Shown: positions 45,890 to 55,595 of the stretch, piece after piece
How the letters are laid out: each line of letters starts with the position of its first letter
How positions within the stretch are numbered: the first letter of the stretch is position 1
Assembly (NCBI RefSeq): GCF_000224145.3
Contig: NW_004190463.2
Span: forward strand, 114,790 to 178,789
Length of the DNA: 64,000 bases
Direction: 5' to 3'
Source of the DNA: Ciona intestinalis
Taxonomy: Eukaryota; Chordata; Ascidiacea; Phlebobranchia; Cionidae
Program-made: the position numbers and the translations under genes
The notes under the pieces: model-generated
What the model was told of the DNA's origin: nothing
Database searches by the model: none
What the model saw: only the letters and a program-made list of their open reading frames with translations

Positions 45890-47542
45890 TCAAAACCTAC
45901 ACAACACCAACATATGTGAGCCCACCCTCCCTTCACTGAAATGTGTGTGGAAAGTTGAGAAACAAACTTTATAACATTGGGTGAAGTAATCCTCCAACTT
46001 ATCATACAACACATCAAACATCACCAATCTGTTGGGTAGCAGCGATCCACACTGTCGGGTTTCTTTGCTGAGTTTATACTCCTGTTCTAACCAACTTACA
46101 GGGTCAGAGAAGAATATGTCAGCTTCATCTAAATAATCTTTAGTGTCATCTAAGTTTGGTTCACATGTCAGAAACCTCATCGTGATGTTTTGGTGCAGTG
46201 AAGCGTAGTATGGAGTTGAATGGCACGGACATAGAAACATTATTTCAGTTTTTGTTGGGGATGTTGGCCTTGTTAAATCTTCACGAAGATATTTCATTAC
46301 TTTGTTTGGTGCAGACTGATGGATAAGTCCTGTGTATATTGCCATTGGTATGTTAGTAAGTAACAACCAAAGAATCCCAATGTGTCGACATCTCCTTGGC
46401 AAGCTTAACAGCCCACATGTTGATAGAATGTGAAGAAATGGAAGAATACAAAGTAAAAATCGGAATTCTTTATGACCAGGTATGCTATAAACTAACACAG
46501 TGAATGTACAAATAAGTAATGATAACTTACATAAGTTGTAAACATGGTAGTCAGACCTTCTTTTGTTATAAATACCAATCATTATAAAAGGTAGGTGGGT
46601 TCCTACTACAGTAGGTATGCCTTGTGTGAGATACCAGTGGAAAGGGTGGCTTCCATAGAACGTGCTTTTGTTGTTGAAGATATTAAAGAGAAAGAAATTA
46701 AAATGCACGCTAAGTAACCTGCCATGGCATACCATGTCAATGAAAGTAGATAGCAAAAATACCAAGGTGGAAATTATTGTTGTTCTAAAGAGAATAAAGC
46801 TGAATTTTGCAATGTCTGGCTTTGCGAGACAGAAATAGTAAAAATAAACACAAAACAATGGAAGCCACACAGTAATGATGGTGGGTCGCAGCATAAAAGC
46901 AAACGCTGCAATAAAAACAAATTTCGAATAATTTGAACCAATTTTATACTGGTCACATCCAAGATAATACAATGCAAAGCAAACGAGGTTAATTTCGAAT
47001 GTGTTGATGAGTGTCCTTGTTGCGCAATACCACCAGAACCAGGATGTTAATAAGCTAAACATTGCCCAACGTGCAAAATACCGACCACAAGTGTTGCTTA
47101 GAAATAAATAAAACTTCCACTCGGCGGCAGCAGAGAGTAGAGATTGCGCAACTCTGGGTATAATGATCAGTAAGGGGGCGTGGTCAAGCCCCACCCACTT
47201 TTGGATGTAAAACAAACAAGAGAACATCAATGGATGTAAATATGATCGAATGCCAACCTTCCATTCCCATGTTTGGTATCCAAACCCAAAAGCATGCCTG
47301 TGCGCTATTTCAACAGACTGCCAATATTCATCAGGAACAAACCAACTTTGAACAAACATGACGTTTACCAAACGCCAAGTAACCAAGAAGATATGCAAAT
47401 AGGGCTCGTCCCATGTTTTATCGTTTGATCCACTTTCTGTAGGTTTATTCTTATTTTTTGGTCCAGTTTCTGCAGGTTTATTTTTTGCTCCACTTTCTGT
47501 AGGCTTATTCTTATCTTTTGTTCCACTTTTTATTCTAGCCAT
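45890..47542 (-). CDS. PIGB: GPI mannosyltransferase 3
   Basis: 550-residue multi-pass ER enzyme (GT22 family) that adds the third mannose to the GPI anchor. The catalytic-loop motif VPDEYWQS is at residues 69-76. It is followed by GYQTWEWK and RSYLHPL, many hydrophobic helices, FYGSHPFHWYLTQGIP, GHKEFRF, and MPCHSTPYY-like and EGRVGSHM motifs in the C-terminal third, all typical of PIGB. The first ~45 residues are unlike vertebrate PIGB: they are a lysine/proline-rich run in which variants of KNKPTESG repeat three times before the first helix. It is a single exon, unlike the many-exon vertebrate gene. Confidence 0.96.
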   Translation of the reverse strand: MARIKSGTKDKNKPTESGAKNKPAETGPKNKNKPTESGSNDKTWDEPYLHIFLVTWRLVNVMFVQSWFVPDEYWQSVEIAHRHAFGFGYQTWEWKVGIRSYLHPLMFSCLFYIQKWVGLDHAPLLIIIPRVAQSLLSAAAEWKFYLFLSNTCGRYFARWAMFSLLTSWFWWYCATRTLINTFEINLVCFALYYLGCDQYKIGSNYSKFVFIAAFAFMLRPTIITVWLPLFCVYFYYFCLAKPDIAKFSFILFRTTIISTLVFLLSTFIDMVCHGRLLSVHFNFFLFNIFNNKSTFYGSHPFHWYLTQGIPTVVGTHLPFIMIGIYNKRRSDYHVYNLCKLSLLICTFTVLVYSIPGHKEFRFLLCILPFLHILSTCGLLSLPRRCRHIGILWLLLTNIPMAIYTGLIHQSAPNKVMKYLREDLTRPTSPTKTEIMFLCPCHSTPYYASLHQNITMRFLTCEPNLDDTKDYLDEADIFFSDPVSWLEQEYKLSKETRQCGSLLPNRLVMFDVLYDKLEDYFTQCYKVCFSTFHTHFSEGRVGSHMLVLCRF

Positions 47543-48722
47543 GTTTTAAGTAACCCTACCCTGTGTATATATATATTGCATTAAAGGTAAAACTATTAGA
47601 AATACAAATTTCTTTCTTGCGAAAAAGGGAAAAATATTATCGTTAGAAAAGTTCCGAAAACAATAAAACAATTTTACACTTTTTAAACTGAAAGTTATTT
47701 TAATTAAAGTAGTATACATGTTATTGTATAGTAGGGTGGGGGAAGATGGGAAACCTTTAGGACATTATATCCAAGTTGTTTTAAACAATCTTGTTTTAAA
47801 CAATTAACAATGGTCTATGGAAGCTGTGAGGATATAGTTTTATCATTCTTTGAATGTTTTGGTTTACTACCAAATGGGGCAAGAAAATAGAACTAAAAGG
47901 TGTTCCATCTTCCCCCACCCCACTATATAATATATATATAGCATTATTTTAACAGTGCAAAAACAAAAGGCTACTATACTCATAGTAGTTATGATGTCAT
48001 AGTTACCAAATCAAGGTATTTGTTACATTCAGGTCTGGAATATACTGGTAACAATAAAATATGAAGACAAAAATAACAGTAACACTATTATAAAAGTCAA
48101 CTACTGATGTAGTGGTGTATTATACTGCAGTATTATATCAGCTGTGTTATTATTACTTTCAAACATTCATTATATATTTTAAACAATAAAATATATTTGT
48201 TGTATTATTTACTTTACTTCCCAACTAATCTCTTGCAAAAGAAAAAACAAATTTGTACCAACGGGCTCAAAATAAAATCTTGCGATGAAAAGTTCTGTTC
48301 ACTACATATTAAATGAAAACCTTTACTTTGTAAACAACTAAGCTTATAAACATTGCCATTTGCCCAGCTTCTTAGGGTGGCTTTTAACACAAAATGTCAA
48401 CAAAAGCAAGTTAGAAGTTAAAAAAAAAGATGGGAAAAATGCTTCATAACCTGTTTCTATATTGTATTATTTTTATATTTATTTGTATTATTTTTAACAA
48501 TATTCAGTTAGAAGAAAAGTGGCTTAAACTAAGCATTTGTTTTCTAAAACAGCTATTCTGGCATTTATTTGCAAACTAATGTTTCAACATCGCAAACAAG
48601 TCCTCTTCGTCAGGAAGAACGACACGGACAGCTGTTAAGCCTGGAAGAGCTGATTTAGAAAACAAGTGTAATAACAACCTACTAGCAACAGCCTATATTA
48701 TTTAAACTTAGAAAAATATCAA
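47543..48722. other. PIGB-GDPD spacer
   Basis: Contains one MITE (47727-47928) and a retroposon-like fragment at about 48545-48620. No gene seen. Confidence 0.5.
47727..47928. mobile_element. MITE between PIGB and GDPD
   Basis: Reversed family copy. Ends: TATAGTAGGGTGGGGGAAGA and TCTTCCCCCACCCCACTATA. Confidence 0.85.
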
Positions 48723-50156
48723 TTATCTTGAGGGTTTAAAATAAGTATTAGTTCGGATATATGAAGACAAAAATATACAAATACAGCAAAATATGAAACA
48801 CACTCGCCAGATATTGTTGTACTCTCTTACAGTGAATAAAAAGATTGGTTTGTTTAGTTGTGAATGTATTTTAGGGTCATCAGATATGTAGGCAAATGCA
48901 CCTTGGCACCAGGCAAGGGAAAATGTCCATTCTGTTGAAGAGGTGTATAATATAACATCCATGTTTTGTTTCTCTTTATAACTTTGTATCTCTTCCCCAC
49001 TGACAGTGTTGTATTCCAATATGAGCCCTGACATTGTGTATTTTGAAAAATGATTTACTTTAGCGCCATATACAAGATTAAAACCCGGTGCTTTTGAAGT
49101 AACATAGTCAGCATATGGGCCCAACACCCAGAACACTTGTGACTGTTTTATCCCTGATGATAATACCGCATCTATAATCACATGGATGTAATTATATGCA
49201 TGTGGGTGGCCCATCGGTGGCATTCTTAGATCAAATATCATATACTTCCCATGTTCTGCAGCTAAAACAGCTAACTGGTTGAGAGACATCAGTTTCTGCT
49301 GTTTAATCCTTTGCCTAATTTCCTCAGGGTAATTGCTCGGGAAAATATGATAAGGATGATCTCTTATAAACCAAGTGCCAACGTCAAGTTTCTGCAACTC
49401 TCCCCATGTAAACATCTCAGCACGCTCATGCTTACGATCAGGGAAAACGTCTTCTACGTTTGATGTTCGTTTTAAAGTCCGATCGTGTATAAGAAATGGA
49501 ACGCCGTCGTAGGAAACTGCGACGTCGGTTTCGAAACCGTCAACATATTCAAGTGAAAGTTGAAATGATAGTTCAGTGTTCTCAGGTGCAATCATTGGAA
49601 AACCTTTGTGTCCAAATATTAAAGGCTTTGTCCTATTTACAGCAACATCAGACACACATGGGGATCGAGGGTGAATGAAAAATGTTAACATCGTAAAGAA
49701 AAGTATCGAAAAAAAAGGGATTGTGAAATTTCTTTTAAAGACTGATGATTTTTTATTGCAGCAAAGTAACAGAGTGCTAAACAACATTAGGGAGAGATGG
49801 ATGCATGGGGAAAAGAATTGGAAGAATAGTTTTACAGTTTGTAGTTCTGGGCTCCATATAAGAATAATAGCGGCAAAGCCTGGTGTGGCAATAAGTGCAC
49901 TGAGATTGAAAAGGACGTTTTGAAACCGAGTTGTTTTAACATTACAAACTTGGCTGTATGAGTAGGCATATAAAAGGTAGATGAAAACACTGGATATCAG
50001 ATAGTGGATAATACGTGACCAGCACATCCAAATGTGCACGTAGTCGAACAAAGAATTATCAAACACGACATAATCGTTACTGACGCTGTACCATCCAAGC
50101 GAACATACAAATAATATAAATAAAGTAACTTGCTGTGTCATACTTTGCCATGTCAT
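48723..50156 (-). CDS. Glycerophosphodiester phosphodiesterase, GDPD2/4/5 type
   Basis: 477-residue multi-pass membrane protein. About five to six hydrophobic segments fill residues 1-165. Then comes the GP-PDE domain: GHKGFPMIAPENT with His183, the metal ligands in GFETDVAV (Glu209, Asp211), and FLIHDRTLKRTSNV with His224. A late SLAWCQGA motif and a C-terminal transmembrane segment (WRVCFIFCCICIFLSSYI) follow. This layout matches GDE2/GDE3-type enzymes, which act on glycerophosphodiesters or release GPI-anchored proteins on the outer face of the membrane. Which paralogue it is cannot be told by eye. It is a single exon, on the same strand as APEX1 and PIGB. Confidence 0.9.
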   Translation of the reverse strand: MTWQSMTQQVTLFILFVCSLGWYSVSNDYVVFDNSLFDYVHIWMCWSRIIHYLISSVFIYLLYAYSYSQVCNVKTTRFQNVLFNLSALIATPGFAAIILIWSPELQTVKLFFQFFSPCIHLSLMLFSTLLLCCNKKSSVFKRNFTIPFFSILFFTMLTFFIHPRSPCVSDVAVNRTKPLIFGHKGFPMIAPENTELSFQLSLEYVDGFETDVAVSYDGVPFLIHDRTLKRTSNVEDVFPDRKHERAEMFTWGELQKLDVGTWFIRDHPYHIFPSNYPEEIRQRIKQQKLMSLNQLAVLAAEHGKYMIFDLRMPPMGHPHAYNYIHVIIDAVLSSGIKQSQVFWVLGPYADYVTSKAPGFNLVYGAKVNHFSKYTMSGLILEYNTVSGEEIQSYKEKQNMDVILYTSSTEWTFSLAWCQGAFAYISDDPKIHSQLNKPIFLFTVREYNNIWRVCFIFCCICIFLSSYIRTNTYFKPSR

Positions 50157-51279
50157 GTTTATTAATCAGCATTTCTATCAGTTTACCATCTTTATGCTTT
50201 TACCTAAAACCTAAAAACGAATAGAAAGGTTGGGTGAAAAATTTAGAAATTTTTTTAATAAAAAAAGCTAAATACGAAAATGTTGAAAATGATTTTTACC
50301 TAGATACACCTAACACAAATACATTGTGTAACCCCCTTTAAAGATATCGTAGTAGTTACGTTTTTCTAATAAAGCGATTGTGAATGCTTTACATTTTGCA
50401 CCAATAAATCATGTGAAAAAGTAGAATTTTTATTTAATTTCCTTTTTAATGTAAGCACACCACACTCCTGTCTCTTTTCTTAACTTGGTAAAGTAATATT
50501 GGCTCTAAACAAGACAAATGTGTGATTAAACTTTGTATGAAATCAAAGAAATCAAAAAACCATCCAGTATACATATTACTAAAACAATATCGAAACATTG
50601 AAGAAACTGGACCATGATAAATTGATAATTATTAATTGACTTAGTGATTATGTGGTTCAAACTTAGGGGGATTGAAAAACAAACAAAGCATGGCAGTGAT
50701 ATGTTACAGCACAGTCATATAAAGTGCAGCTAACAAAACTAGTAGACTTTCAAGTCCGGAGAATTACCCAATGAACAAACATTGACATTCAAGCTGTCTC
50801 ATTATTTTGAGAATCTTTGTTGGAAATTAACATTGAAATAACAAACACGATGGCGGAACATACCCCAACAAACGCAGTGAAAATAATATTTACATTTTAC
50901 AAACATTTTTAAAATACAGACTTGTACGAAGTTATCCTCCTATTTTTAACCAATCAAATTGCTGTTAGCTTTGGTGACAACTTAGTTTTAAAAGACACAC
51001 AAGCAAGTTTTATACCAATCAAGTGGCATTACACCCTTACTGAAGCCTAACACAGCGATTGCATTGGTTATAATAGACTGGGATGGTTGAATACTTGTCT
51101 GTATTTTAGACATTGGGGTACAACAACACTTCCTCTTTGTATACGTTGCGTTTGAATGTCATGGGAAAATGAAACAAAACTTTAAATCATATACTGGCAG
51201 TAAGTTATTAAATTGTTTAGCCTAGCAAGATGTGTGCGGCAGATTAAACTTGTTCATATGTCGTCCACCCACTAAGTGG
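50157..51279. other. GDPD-APEX1 spacer
   Basis: AT-rich. No gene or repeat family recognised. Confidence 0.45.
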
Positions 51280-52224
51280 TTATGGCACAGCAAGTAACAA
51301 AGTAATTGGACAATGATCACTCCCCATAGCTGATGTTTCAATAATGTTGTCGCATACATTATCCTTCCATTTGTTGGACAAGATAAAATAATCCAATCTC
51401 CAACCAACATTCTTAGCTCTGCAGTTTCCCATGTATGTCCAGAAAGTATATTGTCCTGTAAGATCAGGATAAAGATCACGATATGTATCAGTAAAACCAC
51501 TCTGCAGTAACTCAGTCATTCCATCCCTTTCTTCTTGTGAGAAACCAGCATTTTTCTTGTTTCCTTTCGGATTTGCCAGATCTATTTCATGATGCGAAAC
51601 ATTCATATCCCCACACAACACAACTGGCTTCTTCTCATCCAGGGATTTGATATAAGCGAGAAAATCTGAGTTCCATTTCAATCTATATTCCAATCTCTTA
51701 AGCCCACGTTGAGCATTGGGCACGTAAGTGGATACGAGGTAAAACTTGTCATATTCAGCAGTGATGGTTCGACCTTCTTGATCATGTTCTTCAACTCCAA
51801 TGCCAAATTTGACTTCTAATGGTTTAACCTTGGAGAACAAACCCACACCACTAAACCCCTTGGTTGACTTTGCTACATTCCATGACATATGATATTCCTT
51901 CAAATCTTTTAACTCCTGTGGGATATCTTTCTCGGAGCACTTAGTTTCTTGCAGAGTGAATATATCAGGGCTTTCTCCCTTCACCCACTTTACCCCATCT
52001 TTTTTCACCCATGCTCGAACCCCAGCTACATTCCACGAACTTATCTTTAGATTAAATTGACGGCCATCTTTTGTTTCCAGCTTTTTTTCTACAACTTTAT
52101 TCTCTTCTTCTCTTTTTTCTGTGGCCTTTTCTCCATTTCCATTCTCTTCTTTTGCCTTTTTCTTTTCTACCACATTTTCAGCCTCAGCCATCTCTCTTTT
52201 CAAAGAAGCTCTTGTAGGGGCCAT
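51280..52224 (-). CDS. APEX1: AP endonuclease 1
   Basis: 314 residues (human 318) in one exon. It cuts DNA 5' of abasic sites in base excision repair. A lysine-rich, probably nuclear N-terminal tail is followed by the exonuclease III fold. Catalytic and metal residues seen: Asn in SSWNVAG, Glu in LQETKC, Tyr in STYVPNAQRG, Asp and Asn in CGDMNVSH, Asp in WRLDYF, and His in GSDHCPI. The residue matching the mammalian redox Cys65 is serine (KISSWN instead of KICSWN). I chose the ATG at 52224 (MAPTRASLK); the open frame continues 29 codons upstream but leads only into a non-family hydrophobic stretch. Confidence 0.97.
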   Translation of the reverse strand: MAPTRASLKREMAEAENVVEKKKAKEENGNGEKATEKREEENKVVEKKLETKDGRQFNLKISSWNVAGVRAWVKKDGVKWVKGESPDIFTLQETKCSEKDIPQELKDLKEYHMSWNVAKSTKGFSGVGLFSKVKPLEVKFGIGVEEHDQEGRTITAEYDKFYLVSTYVPNAQRGLKRLEYRLKWNSDFLAYIKSLDEKKPVVLCGDMNVSHHEIDLANPKGNKKNAGFSQEERDGMTELLQSGFTDTYRDLYPDLTGQYTFWTYMGNCRAKNVGWRLDYFILSNKWKDNVCDNIIETSAMGSDHCPITLLLAVP

Positions 52225-52675
52225 AACACAGAATCTTTTAATCACAAAATTGAAATGAAAACTTTTTATTTTAACTTGAAAAACTTTTATCATAACCTGA
52301 AAATACAACAACTAAAAATGTATCACGTAGTTAATATTGAAACACACATACACACATTCAGGGCTTTCACTAAACTTCATGCACTGAATATGAAAAGTAA
52401 TTATTTATAACAATTTTGCGTATATAAGCATTAATTGGTTCAAAATCATGCATGCAACACACAGTATAATAATACATGGTATACAAGTAAAGTGGAAAGA
52501 AGCATAACTTACTTACTAAATTTTGTTTAATAACTTGAACTACCATTTTATAATATTAGTGTTTCTGTGCAAAGCCAGAATATTAATTAATAGTAATTAT
52601 ATACGCAAATGTAAACAACCTCAAGGTACAAATGTATCAACAAACCAAAGCTGAAACTTTTTATTTCCTACTATT
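52225..52675. other. Upstream of APEX1
   Basis: 451 bp, AT-rich, expected to hold the APEX1 promoter. Nothing else recognised; the MITE at 52676 follows. Confidence 0.45.
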
Positions 52676-52928
52676 CCAGTCTGCAGAGTATGGCAGTTCC
52701 TGACGAGATCTCGCGCATGCAAGATGGTTATTTTTCGCGTGCGCGCGTGCTATCATTTAAAATCTGCGTGCAAAGCATGTACATTTTCAAGCCACGTTAG
52801 GAAATCTTACTTAATTTAACACGTTTTTTTTTGTTTAATTAATTGGCGTGTGTGGGACAGTAATGTTGTGCATCACCAAAAGTCTGTAAAAAATATCGCA
52901 CGTGCACCTGCCATACTCTGCAGTCTGG
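52676..52928. mobile_element. Short non-autonomous DNA transposon (hAT-like MITE)
   Basis: A 253-bp element bounded by 21-bp terminal inverted repeats (52676-52696 and 52908-52928, one mismatch; end CCAGTCTGCAGAG). The 8 bases on each side match at 7 of 8 positions (CTACTATT and CTTCTATT), as expected of a hAT-type target duplication. There is no coding capacity. The interior holds an alternating CG/GT stretch (CGCGTGCGCGCGTGC). The right end is only 19 bp from the PFDN4 stop codon, so the element probably lies in the PFDN4 3' UTR. Confidence 0.75.
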
Positions 52929-52947
52929 CTTCTATTGATCACTTAAA

Positions 52948-53331
52948 TTAAGCTTCCAGGTTAATATTATCCCCAAACTTTGCGTAAAGTTGAACTTTCA
53001 ATTCCTTCATCATGCTTTCAATCTCGCCCGCCTCCTCTTTTAACTGTTTCATCCTCTGCTCATATTTATCTTTTTCTTTCTCTAAAAGTCCTTGCGTCTC
53101 CTCCAAGTTATGCTGGATGAAGACTTCTCCAAGTTGGTACGGAATTGCCTCTGAGTCCTCGTCCTCCAGAAGTAGAAGATCATCTCCCGCATCCTCGATG
53201 TTCTGAAGAGCTTTTTTGATCTCTTCAAGCTCCGTTTCAATCTCGTTTAGATTCCCGTTCTTCTTCGCGAACAAATTAATCTTCTTTTGATCTTCCAAAG
53301 TGACTTGGACTTCTTCTTTATCGGATGACAT
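52948..53331 (-). CDS. PFDN4: Prefoldin subunit 4
   Basis: 127 residues (human 134), single exon. It is a beta-type subunit of the hexameric prefoldin chaperone that hands unfolded actin and tubulin to CCT. Seen: VTLEDQKKINLFAKK at the start, a first coiled coil, the acidic LLLEDEDSEAIPYQLGEVFI hairpin, a second coiled coil, and the conserved end LKVQLYAKFGDNINLEA. Coiled coil, hairpin, coiled coil is the prefoldin fold. It is the last of five consecutive same-strand intronless genes starting at C2orf69. Confidence 0.97.
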   Translation of the reverse strand: MSSDKEEVQVTLEDQKKINLFAKKNGNLNEIETELEEIKKALQNIEDAGDDLLLLEDEDSEAIPYQLGEVFIQHNLEETQGLLEKEKDKYEQRMKQLKEEAGEIESMMKELKVQLYAKFGDNINLEA

Positions 53332-53569
53332 TGTTATTAATACTAATAGTCTAGCAACAATAACAATGAGAACTGTAGAATAATTTCCGGTTAGAATAAA
53401 AATGTAACTTTTCCATGAAACGTCAAGTTTAAAAAAATGAAAAACTAAGAAAGCAATTTATGAGAGGTTAGCTCATGACGCAGAAGTGCTCTTTCTACAA
53501 ACAACAAAACAGCTAATTGCATTACCAATAAAGTTAGGTGACGGTAAAAAGTCTCCTCCCCCACCTTAT

Positions 53570-53665
53570 TTGCTAACCACTAACCCCTAAACCATATAAC
53601 CATTAACCACTAACCCCTATAACACAAACCGCCTAACCCCCTAACCTAGACCTAACCTCCAACCT
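53570..53665 (+). repeat. Degenerate CTAACCCC repeat
   Basis: Irregular runs of CTAACCCC/TAACCACTAACCCC over ~95 bp. It resembles degraded telomere-type sequence but has no regular period. Confidence 0.55.
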
Positions 53666-54185
53666 CTAACACTTTCCACCAGCCTATTCTGCTATGTACC
53701 GGAGGATTCTTCACTGGTGCCCAAAGTATCAATATATATTTGGCTGATGCAATACACCGCATGCTCGTTGTCGAGTTATAAAACGCACTTTACCTCAGCA
53801 AAACGTTACTGTAAAAAAAACAAACACAAGTCTCCTATCTCGGCCGTTTTTAGACGCAACAGCGACCTTATGTGATACCACAAAACTATGACGACATTAA
53901 CTTTTATATCTTGTTTAAGTAGAACGTGGACTTAATATCTGACAAACTTCAATCGTTTGTTGGCAAGCCATGCAAGTTTTAACGAACCGCGAAAACATTG
54001 AATTTACTTAACCTACCGCACATCTGTTTTAAGCACAACCGTTACAACATAGATGTCAAAATATAAAAAAAAACACCTCACGCTTATCATGTAGATACTA
54101 CTTAGGTATCTATAATACTACACATCAGAATGCTACACATATGCAGTGTCTTTAAGCTCTTTGTCGAGGTATAGCATGGTTTTAT

Positions 54186-54597
54186 TTTTAACACATGGTG
54201 TATTCATACACATCATGCTCACTGTCCAGTTATAACATGGGTGTCTTCTTATACATCAGACACACATAGTGTATTCATACACTTTATGCTCACTGTCCAT
54301 TTATAACACAGGTGTCTTCTTATACACCAGACACACATGGTGTATTCATACACCCAATGCTCACTGTCGAGTTATAACATGGTTGTCTTCTTATACACCA
54401 GACACACATGGTGTATTCATACACCCTATGCTCACTGTCGAGTTATAACATGGGTGTCTTCTTATACACCAGACACACATGGTGTATTCATACACCTCAT
54501 GCTTACTGTCCAATTATAACACAGGTGTCTTCTTATACACCAGACATACATGGTGTATTCATACACCTCATGCTCACTGTCAAGTTATAACATGTTT
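54186..54597 (+). repeat. 71-bp minisatellite, about 5.8 units
   Basis: Same unit and orientation as 12336-12497 and 35732-35978. This is the only intergenic array of the four. Confidence 0.94.
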
Positions 54598-55595
54598 TTT
54601 TTGCAGTTGTACACCAAAATGACGTGGCCAATCTTCACAAAAGTGTCAATTTGCATTCGCTTCACATTTGTTATTGTGGTAATTCCTTCAGGAAGATGAT
54701 ACGGTAATATTGTTATTTTAAGACACACATCAACAAAAGCTATAACAAATGACACACATCCACCATATGTACCATATTGCACTATATTTAATCAAAAATA
54801 CACAAAGATAAAATGCACATTGTATGAACAAACATTATAGATGTGAATCATTGTGACATCATAAAGAAGAACAAATAAGAGCAATCATAGGTCCTGGGCA
54901 CTTTAAAACAACTATGGTTTATCATAAAGTTTGTGAATCAAAAATTTGGTTTAAATGACAACATAGTTAGACATCCAATGTAATATAAAGCTTTAAATTA
55001 AGGCAGAGTAAAAATGCATAGAATGGACCTGAACTACTGCCAATGTTATGAACAGAAGTTGTTTATGTAAATAAAACCAGCTGTATTTTGGGCAAAATCA
55101 TCTTCTTAAAGCAGTTGCCTAACATATATTAATTTTTGTTAACATGTTTTTAAAGTATCTTATATCGCAACAATGCAAATGTTTCCCTGGCCTTCTGTTC
55201 AGTAAGCACTGCCCAAGACAACAGGAATGGCTTGCATGCACAAATGAAATTATTCAGCAGGATTGGGGGACCAGGGGCATTTGAAGAATAAAAAAAGAAA
55301 ATGTGTTTGCATTAAACTGGTTCAAATTAAGATCATGAGCAAGCTTCAAACACAACATGAAATAAATCTAATAAATGAAAATAATAATAAAGTGAAGACG
55401 ACCACAGCACCAGATAGTGGACAAGGTGTGATATAAGATTTCTATGGTAACTTATATATTCAAACAGTTTTAAAATAATTAATTTTTTTTCTATTTGATG
55501 AAAAAAGTCTGGTTAGGGTAATTTAAGATGTTTATGAAAAGATCCAACAAGATAGAGATTAAAGTTAAGTGCTTTTTGCGATTGTTTGAAGATAA

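Larger units (their letters stand above)
53332..55595. other. PFDN4-VAMP7 intergenic region
   Basis: Holds a degenerate CTAACCCC stretch (53570-53665), stray minisatellite half-units near 53755-53790 and the array at 54186-54597. The part from 54600 on is probably the VAMP7 3' UTR. Confidence 0.55.
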
